From Oscillospiraceae bacterium (GTDB taxonomy: Bacteria > Bacillota > Clostridia > Oscillospirales > Ruminococcaceae): a stretch of 64,000 bases of DNA. Location of the stretch: NCBI GenBank assembly GCA_017472965.1, contig JAFUNR010000004.1, positions 62,001 to 126,000 on the forward strand. Direction: 5' to 3'. The first letter of the stretch is position 1. Each line of letters begins with the position of its first letter. The notes beneath the pieces are model-generated. The model had not been told where the DNA came from, searched no databases, and worked only from the letters and a program-made list of their open reading frames with translations. A program made the position numbers and the translations under genes. Shown in pieces: positions 43,515 to 51,454 of this stretch.

Positions 43515-43976
43515 TCAGATATCCGCATCGCTGTGTCTGTGCTGTGCGATCAGCTTGCGGATCATATCGCTCAGCGCCCATACAAGGCTGGCGCCGGCCG
43601 CCAGCGCCAGCACATACAGCACCAGTGTCCAGGTGTGTTCCGCGGCCAGCTCCATATCGCCCTGCACGGCAGCGCTCATGGCGTAAAAGAGCGATCCGCC
43701 CGGCACCAGTACAATGATGGTTGGCACAAAGAAGATGGGGGCGGGAGCGCGCAGAATGCGGGCCAGTACCTCGGCATAGACCGTGGAACAGATGGTGGTG
43801 ATCAGACTGGGGTAGAAGATGCCCTCCATGCAGGAGCAGCACGCAAGATAGATGCCCCAGCACAGCACGCCGCCGAAAGAGGCGGGCAGCACCAGATTTT
43901 TTCGTACATGAAACAGCAGTGCAAAACTAAAGGCGCTGAGAAAAGCTGCCAGCAGCTGAATGATGATGTCCTTCAT
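43515..43976 (-). CDS. Threonine/serine exporter family, small subunit (ThrE_2 domain)
   Basis: A 153-residue, four-helix membrane protein matching the ThrE_2/DUF3815 half: MKDIIIQLLAAFLSAFSFA at the start and FFVPTIIVLVPGGSLFYAM. The start MKDII at 43976 has GGAGGACT upstream and overlaps the larger subunit by 4 bases (ATGA). In some bacteria both halves are one protein (ThrE); here they are split. Role: export of Thr/Ser or a related solute (by family). Confidence 0.85.
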   Translation of the reverse strand: MKDIIIQLLAAFLSAFSFALLFHVRKNLVLPASFGGVLCWGIYLACCSCMEGIFYPSLITTICSTVYAEVLARILRAPAPIFFVPTIIVLVPGGSLFYAMSAAVQGDMELAAEHTWTLVLYVLALAAGASLVWALSDMIRKLIAQHRHSDADI

Positions 43977-44770
43977 ACGCCCAGTCCTCCTGTCAGCCGC
44001 AGTGCGATCATAAAGCCGAAGGCCAGCGCCGCTGCCCACAGCAGACATTCGATGAAGCGCATGATACCGGTGATGGTATCGCCGCCCATGATATCACGCA
44101 CCGAGTTGGTGATGGCAAGACCGGGGATCAGCAGCATGATATCGCCGATGACGATCTTATCCGCATGCAGCGCCGGGAAAAGCGATACTGTCAGCATGAT
44201 GCCGATGCCGGATACCAGTGCACCCAGCAGATTGAAGATCATCCGGTTGCGGCAGACAGAGGAAAGCTTTTGCTGCAGAAAGCAGATCAGCACGCCGAAC
44301 AGCGCCGCCACAAGACCGTCCCACAGATTTCCGCCGAAAAAGACCGCAAAGGCACCGGCGCCGAGAATGCTGCCGATATACTGCCGGAGGGGACTTGACC
44401 GGAGCGCAAGGATCTCATCGGTACGGCGCTGCAGCTCGGAAAGCGGCAGCGGCTTCGCGCAGCATTCGCGGCTCAGAGCATTCAGCCTTTCCAGCCGGAT
44501 GAAGTTGGTGGAGCCCGCACCGCGGATGCGGCGGGTCTGGGTCAGTTCGCATCCGTCGGCAAAAAGCATGGTGATAACGATGCTGGAGGTGATGACCAGC
44601 ACATTCATGCGCTCCGCGCCATAGGCTTCACCCATGCGGGTGATGGTATCCTCCACGCGGTAAACCTCCGCACCGGCATCCACCATGGCCTCGGCAATGT
44701 CCAGCAGCTCATGCAGCAGAGCGGAAGGCTCCTGTGCGGGATCGCGCCGATTCATAACAGCCTCTTCCAA
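43973..44770 (-). CDS. Threonine/serine exporter family, large subunit (ThrE_1 domain)
   Basis: The 265-residue ThrE_1/DUF1212 half has a cytoplasmic N-terminus (DIAEAMVDAGAEVYRVEDTI, ITSSIVITM) and about five helices with the IVIGDIMLLIPGLAITNSVRD motif. The start codon is TTG at 44770 with AAAGGAGAA about 10 bases before it; an in-frame ATG lies 5 codons on. It is 26 bp after the SGNH-like hydrolase gene and overlaps the small subunit. Confidence 0.85.
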   Translation of the reverse strand: MEEAVMNRRDPAQEPSALLHELLDIAEAMVDAGAEVYRVEDTITRMGEAYGAERMNVLVITSSIVITMLFADGCELTQTRRIRGAGSTNFIRLERLNALSRECCAKPLPLSELQRRTDEILALRSSPLRQYIGSILGAGAFAVFFGGNLWDGLVAALFGVLICFLQQKLSSVCRNRMIFNLLGALVSGIGIMLTVSLFPALHADKIVIGDIMLLIPGLAITNSVRDIMGGDTITGIMRFIECLLWAAALAFGFMIALRLTGGLGV

Positions 44771-44796
44771 GAGTGTAGTTCTCCTTTGAAAAAAAT

Positions 44797-45576
44797 TTAC
44801 AGCAGAATGCTGTGCTCACGAACGGTTTCCTCCGCTGTGCGCAGCAGCTGAGCAAGCAGTGCGGGATCCGCTGTCACGCCGTCCTGCGCGGGAATAAAGG
44901 CATCCGCTGCGGGCAGCACGCCGCACAGGGTTTTCAGCCAGACACAGGCAGCCAGATACCGGCCGTAGACCCAGCCCATATGGAAGGCATCGCGGTACAG
45001 TGAAATACCGTCGTGCTCACTGTCAAAGGCAGACAGGCGCTTGGCGGCGTGCACAGCCTCGCCGGTGGGGATTAGGCCCAGCGCATGCTCCCGGGCAATA
45101 TTGCGGCAGTTTGCCCGCACGGCGGCGTACATGGTGTCACAGTCGCAGCCGTAATCGGGAAAACCCGGATGCTCGCTGCAGTATTCGTATTCCCATGTCT
45201 GGTGAAAATAGATCTTTGCCTGCGGCTGCGCTTTGCGGATGGCAGCCAGCAGCTCATTCAGATACGGCTGGTTGCTCTCCGGCTTTCCTGCCAGATGGCT
45301 CACCTGCTGAATGGTGATGATATCCCATCTGCCATCCTCCAGTCCCTGTCGGAAGCGGCGCGGGTTCTCCAGACTGTCCGGGTCGTAAATGCCGTTTTTC
45401 TGGTACAGATACTTCCCCTCGCCGCTGCGCAGATTCTGCGCATGCCATTCCAGCGGACAGCCGCCGATGACATAATCATGTGTTTCGATCTCGACGCCCG
45501 CAGCGCAGGCAAGGTCATACAGCCAGCGGTGGGAATCGTCCGAAAAGCTGTTGCCAAAAGAAAGAATGCGAAGCAT
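44797..45576 (-). CDS. SGNH-like hydrolase (DUF4886 type)
   Basis: A 259-residue protein starting MLRILSFGNSFSDDSHRWLYD: GNSFS is the block I Ser. ITIQQVSH corresponds to a later block, and DAFHMGWVYGRYL supplies the Asp-x-x-His pair of block V. The fold is that of SGNH esterases. No signal peptide, so intracellular. The family occurs in gut bacteria that use glycans, perhaps removing acyl groups from oligosaccharides. It leads the thrE/dus operon. Confidence 0.75.
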   Translation of the reverse strand: MLRILSFGNSFSDDSHRWLYDLACAAGVEIETHDYVIGGCPLEWHAQNLRSGEGKYLYQKNGIYDPDSLENPRRFRQGLEDGRWDIITIQQVSHLAGKPESNQPYLNELLAAIRKAQPQAKIYFHQTWEYEYCSEHPGFPDYGCDCDTMYAAVRANCRNIAREHALGLIPTGEAVHAAKRLSAFDSEHDGISLYRDAFHMGWVYGRYLAACVWLKTLCGVLPAADAFIPAQDGVTADPALLAQLLRTAEETVREHSILL

Positions 45577-45618
45577 GAGCAGAGCTCCTTTCGTCTATCG
45601 CTTTGATCCGTCTCATTT

Positions 45619-45627
45619 ATTGTATCA
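45619..45627 (-). promoter_or_regulatory. Extended -10 promoter of the SGNH/thrE/dus operon
   Basis: On the minus strand TGA precedes TACAAT (45619-45624), an extended -10 element; no clear -35 is seen. Confidence 0.5.
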
Positions 45628-45715
45628 TAAGATCCGCCAAAGAGGAACCGTTTTTTTCAATAAAGAAATCTTTTCCCTGTCCGGACAGATTGTTCTATCA
45701 TATTCCGGCAGTTTG

Positions 45716-45724
45716 TGGTATACT
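45716..45724 (+). promoter_or_regulatory. Extended -10 promoter of polA
   Basis: TGG followed by TATACT (45719-45724) forms an extended -10 box 56 bp before polA. Confidence 0.55.
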
Positions 45725-45780
45725 TACACTGGAATGATATCGACCGCTATCCTGTCGGATGCGAAGAAGGGAGCCTTTTT

Positions 45781-48360
45781 ATGAAACTGCTGGTTCTGGA
45801 TGGCAACAGTCTGGTCAACCGGGCCTTTTACGGCATCAAGGTGCTCACCACCCACGACGGCCGTTATACCAATGCCATTTTCGGATTTCTGAATATCCTC
45901 ACCAAGCTGCGGGAGCTGGAAGCCCCCGATGCGGTGGCCATTGCCTTTGACCTGAAAGCGCCTACCTTCCGTCACAAAATGTACGATGGCTACAAGGCAC
46001 AGCGCAAGGGGATGCCGGAGGAGCTTGCCCAGCAGATGCCGGTGCTCAAAGAGCTGCTGGGGTATCTGGGCTATACCTGTATCTCTGCCGAAGGGTGGGA
46101 GGCGGATGATATCCTCGGCACGCTGGCCACGGCCTGTGCCGGTGCAGGGGATGAATGTGTGCTGGCCACCGGCGACCGGGACAGCCTGCAGCTGATCGAT
46201 GAGCACACCCGTGTGCTGCTGGCTACCACCAAGGAAACGGTGGATATGACGGTGGAGGCCGTGCAGGAGAAATACGGCGTCAGCCCCCGTCAGCTTATCG
46301 ATGTCAAGGCGCTGATGGGCGATACCTCGGATAATATCCCCGGCGTACCCGGTATCGGCGAAAAGACCGCGCTGACACTGATCGCAAAATTCGGCACGCT
46401 GGACGGCGTGTATGAAAATATCGGCGACCCTGCCATCAAGCCCGGTATGCGCACCAAGCTGGAATCCGGCCGCGAAAGTGCCTATATGAGCCGTACCCTT
46501 GCCGAGATCGTGCGCAATGCACCGGTGCCGCTTGCCGCAGCGGATTACCGTATCGGCGAAGGTGACCGTGCTGCTGCAGCCGATCTGCTCACGCAGCTGG
46601 AAATGTACTCTCAGATCGAAAAGCTGGGCCTTGCTGCGGTGCAGACCGGCATGGAAGCCCTGCTGGAAGCTGCGGACAGCGGCCTGCCGCTTGTCGGTGC
46701 AAAGCTGCTGGATGCACAGACGCTGGAAACAGTTGTCTGCAAAAGCAAGGACAAGCCCTGGTGCCTGCTTGCCGCAGCGGATCGTATCTGGGCGGTGCAG
46801 GATGATGCCGTTTTGTGCTGCGCACCGGAGCAGCCTGCCCTTGCCGCACTGCTTGCGGATACGACGGTGGAAAAACACTGTTTTGATGCCAAATTCTTTG
46901 CGCATATCGCACTTGATGCCGGAAAAACGGCAAAAAATATCACGCTGGACGGTCAGCTGGCCGCCTATCTGATCGACCCCTCCGCGGTGGATTACGCGGT
47001 GGAGCATCTGGCAGGCCGCTACCGCGTGCAGCCCGCGTGGCGAACCGCTGCACCGGACGGCACCGACCCGGGTGCGGCGCCTGCCCTTGCACAGGAAACG
47101 CTGCTTGCTTTGAAAAACGACTGTGCGGAAAAGAATATGCTGACCCTGCACGATTCCATCGAACTGCCGCTGGCGGGCGTGCTGGCCGGTATGGAGCATG
47201 ACGGCTTTGCGGTGGATAAAGAGGGGCTGTTTGCCTTCGGAAATGAGATCAAAACGCAGCTGAAGACTCATCTGGATAACATTTATTCCATGGTAGGGCA
47301 CGAATTCAACCTGAATTCTCCCAAACAGCTGGGCGAGGTGCTGTTTGATGAGCTGGGCCTGCCCACCCGCAAAAAGACCAAAAGCGGCTATTCCACCAAT
47401 GCCGAAACGCTGGAAAGTCTGCGCAAATACCATCCCGTCATCGAGGAGATCCTGCAGTACCGTGTGTACCAGAAGCTGGATTCCACCTATGTGGAGGGCT
47501 TGCTGAAAAAGATCGAACCGGACGGACGCATCCGTTCCACCTTCAATCAGACCGAGACCCGTACCGGACGCATTTCCTCCGGTGAACCCAATTTACAGAA
47601 TATCCCCGTGCGCACCCCGCTGGGCAGCCAGATGCGCCGCTTCTTTGTGGCTGCCCCCGGCAAGGTGCTGGTGGATGCCGACTATTCCCAGATCGAGCTG
47701 CGGCTGCTGGCGCACATCAGCGGCGACGAGGCCATGAAAGAGGCTTTCCTCACCGGCGCGGATATCCACCGCTCCACCGCTGCCCGGGTCTACAATATGC
47801 CGGAGGAGATGATCACCCCCGCGCTGCGCTCCTCGGCCAAGGCGGTGAATTTCGGCATCGTCTACGGCATCGGCGCTTTCAGCCTTTCCAAGGATATCGG
47901 CGTTTCCGTCAAGGAGGCCGAGGCTTTCATCAACAGCTATTTCGCCAGCTTCCCCAAGGTCAAGCAGTATATGGATGACACCGTGGAGCAGGGCCGGCAG
48001 CAGGGTTATGTCACCACCCTGTACAACCGCCGCCGCAACCTGCCGGAGCTTGCCAACAGCAATTTCAATGTGCGCGAGCTGGGCAAGCGCATGGCGATGA
48101 ACACCCCTATTCAGGGCACCGCGGCGGATATCATCAAGATCGCTATGGTGCGTGTGGCGCAGCGGCTGGAGGCCGAAGCACTGCAGGCCCGTTTGATCCT
48201 GCAGGTGCACGATGAGCTGATCGTGGAGTGTCCCATAGCCGAGCAGGCACAGGTGGAGAGCATCCTGCGCGAGGAGATGGAGCGTGCCGCCGACCTGAGC
48301 GTGCCGCTGGCCGCCGATGTACACGCCGGCGCCACATGGTATGCGGCGAAAGGGGAGTGA
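45781..48360 (+). CDS. polA: DNA polymerase I
   Basis: The 859-residue polymerase has a 5' nuclease domain (residues 1-290; AFDLKAPTFRHKMYDGYKAQR, EADDILGT, GDRDSLQL, GDTSDNIPGV), a middle 3'-5' exonuclease-like domain whose DxE active site motifs are not visible, so proofreading is probably lost, and a polymerase domain with motif A DADYSQIELRLLAHIS, O-helix RSSAKAVNFGIVYG and motif C QVHDELIVE. The ATG at 45781 has GGGAG upstream; the earlier ATG at 45715 precedes the promoter. rimI follows with a 4-base gap. Confidence 0.95.
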   Translation: MKLLVLDGNSLVNRAFYGIKVLTTHDGRYTNAIFGFLNILTKLRELEAPDAVAIAFDLKAPTFRHKMYDGYKAQRKGMPEELAQQMPVLKELLGYLGYTCISAEGWEADDILGTLATACAGAGDECVLATGDRDSLQLIDEHTRVLLATTKETVDMTVEAVQEKYGVSPRQLIDVKALMGDTSDNIPGVPGIGEKTALTLIAKFGTLDGVYENIGDPAIKPGMRTKLESGRESAYMSRTLAEIVRNAPVPLAAADYRIGEGDRAAAADLLTQLEMYSQIEKLGLAAVQTGMEALLEAADSGLPLVGAKLLDAQTLETVVCKSKDKPWCLLAAADRIWAVQDDAVLCCAPEQPALAALLADTTVEKHCFDAKFFAHIALDAGKTAKNITLDGQLAAYLIDPSAVDYAVEHLAGRYRVQPAWRTAAPDGTDPGAAPALAQETLLALKNDCAEKNMLTLHDSIELPLAGVLAGMEHDGFAVDKEGLFAFGNEIKTQLKTHLDNIYSMVGHEFNLNSPKQLGEVLFDELGLPTRKKTKSGYSTNAETLESLRKYHPVIEEILQYRVYQKLDSTYVEGLLKKIEPDGRIRSTFNQTETRTGRISSGEPNLQNIPVRTPLGSQMRRFFVAAPGKVLVDADYSQIELRLLAHISGDEAMKEAFLTGADIHRSTAARVYNMPEEMITPALRSSAKAVNFGIVYGIGAFSLSKDIGVSVKEAEAFINSYFASFPKVKQYMDDTVEQGRQQGYVTTLYNRRRNLPELANSNFNVRELGKRMAMNTPIQGTAADIIKIAMVRVAQRLEAEALQARLILQVHDELIVECPIAEQAQVESILREEMERAADLSVPLAADVHAGATWYAAKGE

Positions 48361-48364
48361 GCCC

Positions 48365-48826
48365 GTGCTGACGGTTCGTAAAATGCAGCCGGCAGATGTG
48401 CCCGCCGCCGCTGTTATCGAGTGCAGTGCCCCCGATCCGTGGAATGAAAAGCAGCTTGCGGAGGAATTGCAAAGCGATTTTTCCCGCAACCTTGTGCTGT
48501 GCGAGCAGCGGGATGGCGTGGAATGCATTCTGGGTCTCTGCAGCGCCCAGACCGCTGCGGGCGAGGCCACCCTCAACGCCATCACTGTGGACCCCGCCGC
48601 CCGCGGCCGGGGCTGCGGCGCAGTGCTGCTGAATGCCCTGCTGGAAAGCCTTGCCGCCGAAGGTGTGAGTGAGGTGTATCTGGAGGTGCGTACACAGAAC
48701 GCCCCTGCGATCGCGCTGTATGAAAAAACAGGCTTTGTCCGCACCGGTCTGCGCAAGCGTTTTTATAAGAATCCGCCGGATGATGCCGTCACCATGAAAA
48801 AAGAACTGCCCGCAGCGGGCGGCTGA
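48365..48826 (+). CDS. rimI: Ribosomal-protein-alanine N-acetyltransferase RimI
   Basis: The 153-residue GNAT enzyme acetylates the N-terminus of ribosomal protein S18 and is commonly near tsaD. It has NAITVDPAARGRGCGAVLLN for acetyl-CoA and NAPAIALYEKTGFVRTGLRKRFY at the C-terminal half. The start is GTG at 48365 with AAAGGGGAG before it. It follows polA by 4 bases. The protein ends normally at MKKELPAAGG; what follows in frame is a relic of another gene. Confidence 0.88.
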   Translation: MLTVRKMQPADVPAAAVIECSAPDPWNEKQLAEELQSDFSRNLVLCEQRDGVECILGLCSAQTAAGEATLNAITVDPAARGRGCGAVLLNALLESLAAEGVSEVYLEVRTQNAPAIALYEKTGFVRTGLRKRFYKNPPDDAVTMKKELPAAGG

Positions 48827-48829
48827 ACG

Positions 48830-49069
48830 GTATACGATCTGCCCGCGCTCAAGCAGGCGTTCGCCGGCCGGCTCTGCTTCTGGGGCGGCATCTCCACCCA
48901 GCGGGATCTGCCCGTGCTTGCCCCACAGCAGCTTGCCGAAACAGTGCGGCAGACCGCTGCTGTGATGGGCAGGGGCGGCGGGTACATTCTTGCGCCCACC
49001 CACGCCCTTCCGCAGGATGTTCCGCCCGAAAATGTGCTTGCTCTGCTGGAAATCTTTCGAAATTTGTAA
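48830..49069 (+). pseudogene. C-terminal relic of a URO-D family gene
   Basis: Immediately after the rimI stop, and in the same frame, 79 codons without a start encode the typical C-terminal end of a URO-D family protein: VYDLPALKQAFAGRLCF, FWGGISTQRDLP and GGGYILAPTHALPQD then VPPENVLALLEIFRNL and a stop. About three quarters of the gene is missing. No ribosome site or start codon serves it. It differs in sequence from the three intact URO-D-like proteins in the window, so it is the trace of a fourth type. Confidence 0.8.
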
Positions 49070-49121
49070 AATGGTGCAATAAATATACATATAGTATATG
49101 CTTTGCGGGAGGCGGATACAG

Positions 49122-49488
49122 ATGAAAGCTGAAATATTTGCGCATCCTGCCTATCGGATCGGCGCGGTGGATCCCCGTATCTTCGGTTCTTTTGTGAAGC
49201 ATCCGGGCCGCTGCGGATCATGTCCGGCAGGTAATGCACTCCAAAAAGACGATGTATCTCTCCTTTGTGGATGAGGACATGGAATTCCGCTGCGATCTGT
49301 CCGCTTTCGGTGCAAAGAAAGTTGCGGAGCAGATCGTCATGAACAGCGAGGATGTCAGCGCCTTCAACACACCGGATGCCCCGCAGACCGTTGCTCCGAA
49401 AAATGGCGGCGATGCTGCTGCGCAGAATGGTGTTGTCACGGCCATACTGGAGAAGCATTCGTGGAATGTGATCCGGATAAAGCTTTAA
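49122..49488 (+). pseudogene. GH51 alpha-L-arabinofuranosidase relic with a large internal deletion
   Basis: An ATG at 49122 with GGGAGG 9 bases upstream starts MKAEIFAHPAYRIGAVDPRI, then FGSFVKHPGR, which matches the N-terminus of GH51 arabinofuranosidases. About codon 30 the homology stops. From about 49213, in another frame, comes a GH51 C-terminus: ADHVRQVMHSKKTMYLSFVD to NTPDAPQTV and LEKHSWNVIRIKL, ending at 49488. About 400 codons of the catalytic barrel are gone and the halves are out of frame, so the N-terminal frame stops at 49274. The enzyme cannot be functional. Confidence 0.8.
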
Positions 49489-49581
49489 AAAGAATTGTGT
49501 ACCCGCTGCGCAGTGCGGCGGAAAAACAGACTTTCCGTATAACAGAATCATTTTCAAAGTAATCCGAAAGGACGGGTTTTT

Positions 49582-50592
49582 ATGTATATCCTTGGTATTG
49601 AAACCAGCTGCGATGAAACCGCTGCCGCCGTGGTGGAGGATGGCCGCATCCTGCACAGCAATGTGATCGCCAGCTCTGCCGCCGAGCAGAATCTGTACGG
49701 CGGCGTGGTGCCGGAGATCGCCAGCCGCCGCCATATCGAAAACATCAGCGCCGTGGCCGATGCCGCCATGAAAGAGGCAGGTCTTACTCCGCAGCAGCTG
49801 GATGCGGTGGCCGTCACCTTTGCACCGGGGCTCATCGGTGCTGTTCTGGTGGGCACCAACTACGCAAAGGGTCTTGCCTATGCCGCCGCAAAGCCGCTGG
49901 TGCCGGTGCACCATCTGCGCGGGCACATTGCGGCGCTGTACCTGACCTATCCCGAGCTGAAGCCGCCGTTTCTGTGCCTTGTGGCCAGCGGCGGTCACAG
50001 CCACATCGTGCAGGTGGAAAGCTATACAAAGTTCCGTGTGCTGGGCCGTACGGTGGATGATGCCGCCGGTGAAGCCTTTGACAAGGTCGCCCGCACGCTG
50101 GGGCTGGGGTATCCCGGCGGTCCTGCCGTCAGCAAGGCGGCTGTCGGCGGTGATATCCGCGGCTACACACTGCCCACACCCCATGTGGAGGGTAAATACA
50201 ATGTCAGCTTCTCCGGCCTGAAAACCGCCGTGCTGAATGTCATCAATCAGTGTGCCATGAAGGGTGAGGAGCTGCGCACCGCCGATCTGGCGGCCTCCTT
50301 CCAGTTCCGCATCACAGATATTCTGGCGGAAAAGCTGCTGCTGGCCGCAAAGGATGCCGGTGCAAAAACACTGTGCGTGGCCGGCGGCGTGGCGGCAAAC
50401 GCCCTGCTGCGTGAAAACCTGACAAAGCAGTGCAAAAAGCAGGGTATAACGCTGTACCTGCCGGAGCTTGCCTTCTGCGGCGACAACGCCGCCATGATCG
50501 CCGCACAGGGCTATTACGAGCTGCTGGCCGGCAACACCGCCGGTCTGGATCTGAACAGCCTGCCCACTCTGCCCATCGATTACAGAGAGTGA
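49582..50592 (+). CDS. tsaD: tRNA N6-adenosine threonylcarbamoyltransferase TsaD
   Basis: The 336-residue ASKHA protein transfers threonylcarbamoyl to A37 of ANN-decoding tRNAs, with TsaB, TsaC and TsaE. Landmarks are ILGIETSCDETAAAVV, the metal-binding VHHLRGHIAA, LVASGGHSHIV, GEAFDKVARTLGLGYPGGP and CVAGGVAANALLREN. CGAAAGGA lies before the ATG. TsaB and TsaE are not in the window. It is separated from rimI by about 750 bp of relic DNA. Confidence 0.96.
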   Translation: MYILGIETSCDETAAAVVEDGRILHSNVIASSAAEQNLYGGVVPEIASRRHIENISAVADAAMKEAGLTPQQLDAVAVTFAPGLIGAVLVGTNYAKGLAYAAAKPLVPVHHLRGHIAALYLTYPELKPPFLCLVASGGHSHIVQVESYTKFRVLGRTVDDAAGEAFDKVARTLGLGYPGGPAVSKAAVGGDIRGYTLPTPHVEGKYNVSFSGLKTAVLNVINQCAMKGEELRTADLAASFQFRITDILAEKLLLAAKDAGAKTLCVAGGVAANALLRENLTKQCKKQGITLYLPELAFCGDNAAMIAAQGYYELLAGNTAGLDLNSLPTLPIDYRE

Positions 50593-50730
50593 CATTTTTC
50601 ACCGCTGCGAAGCAGCAGGGGGGCTGCCCTGCTTTGAAATACGGCGCGTCTGACCTTACCCTTTCCTTTCTGACGAACAGCCGATGCTCTTTTAATAACA
50701 CAAAATATATCATAGCAAGGAGTATCGATT

Positions 50731-51354
50731 ATGCTGAACAGTAAAGGCTTCGATCTGTGGGCGGGCGGTTATGATCGCAGCGTTCAGATCAGTGAAGAAG
50801 AGAATACCTATCCCTTTGCGGGATACAAAAATGTACTGAACACAGTTTACGGCGCTATCCGCAGCGCGGCTGCCATGCGGGTGCTGGATGTGGGCATCGG
50901 CACCGGCGTGCTGGCAAAGCGGCTTTATGAGGACGGTTATAGCATCACCGGCGTGGATTTTTCCACAGAGATGCTGCACATCGCCGGTGAAAAAATGCCC
51001 GGGGCACGGCTGGTGTGCCATGATTTTTCCACAGGGTTGCCGCCGCAGCTGACGGCAGAGCGCTTTGATGCCGTTGTGTGTACCTATGCCATCCACCATC
51101 TGACCGATGCACAGAAGCCGGTCTTTATCCGGCATCTGCTGGCGATGCTTGCACCGGGCGGCCTGCTGCTGATCGGCGACGTGGCCTTTCACGATCGCGC
51201 CGCGCTGGAGCGCTGCCGCACACAGTGCGGACAGGAATGGGACGACGAGGAATTCTATCCCGTTGCACAAGAGTTGCAGTGTGTTTTTCCGGAACTTCAT
51301 TTTGAACAGATCTCTTTCTGCGCCGGTGTGTTTGCGCTGCGCAGGGAAGAGTAA
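50731..51354 (+). CDS. Class I SAM-dependent methyltransferase
   Basis: The 207-residue methyltransferase has FDLWAGGYDRSV at the start, motif I VLDVGIGTGVLAKRLY, motif II Asp in GVDFSTEML, and DAVVCTYAIHHLTD with LLLIGDVAF following. It resembles the YrrT group linked to sulphur amino acid metabolism, but the context does not confirm that. GCAAGGAG precedes ATG. It is a single-gene unit with a terminator. Confidence 0.85.
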   Translation: MLNSKGFDLWAGGYDRSVQISEEENTYPFAGYKNVLNTVYGAIRSAAAMRVLDVGIGTGVLAKRLYEDGYSITGVDFSTEMLHIAGEKMPGARLVCHDFSTGLPPQLTAERFDAVVCTYAIHHLTDAQKPVFIRHLLAMLAPGGLLLIGDVAFHDRAALERCRTQCGQEWDDEEFYPVAQELQCVFPELHFEQISFCAGVFALRREE

Positions 51355-51373
51355 TCCGAAGAAAGCAAATGAG

Positions 51374-51417
51374 AAACTCCCGCTTTCGCCGTGTTGACGG
51401 AAGCGGGAGTTTTATTT
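51374..51417 (+). terminator. Terminator after the methyltransferase gene
   Basis: A 12-bp perfect stem (51374-51385 with 51401-51412) is followed by TTTTATTTT. Confidence 0.85.
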
Positions 51418-51454
51418 TATGTGAAGGTTTGCGGGGGTGCCTTTTCGGATGGCA

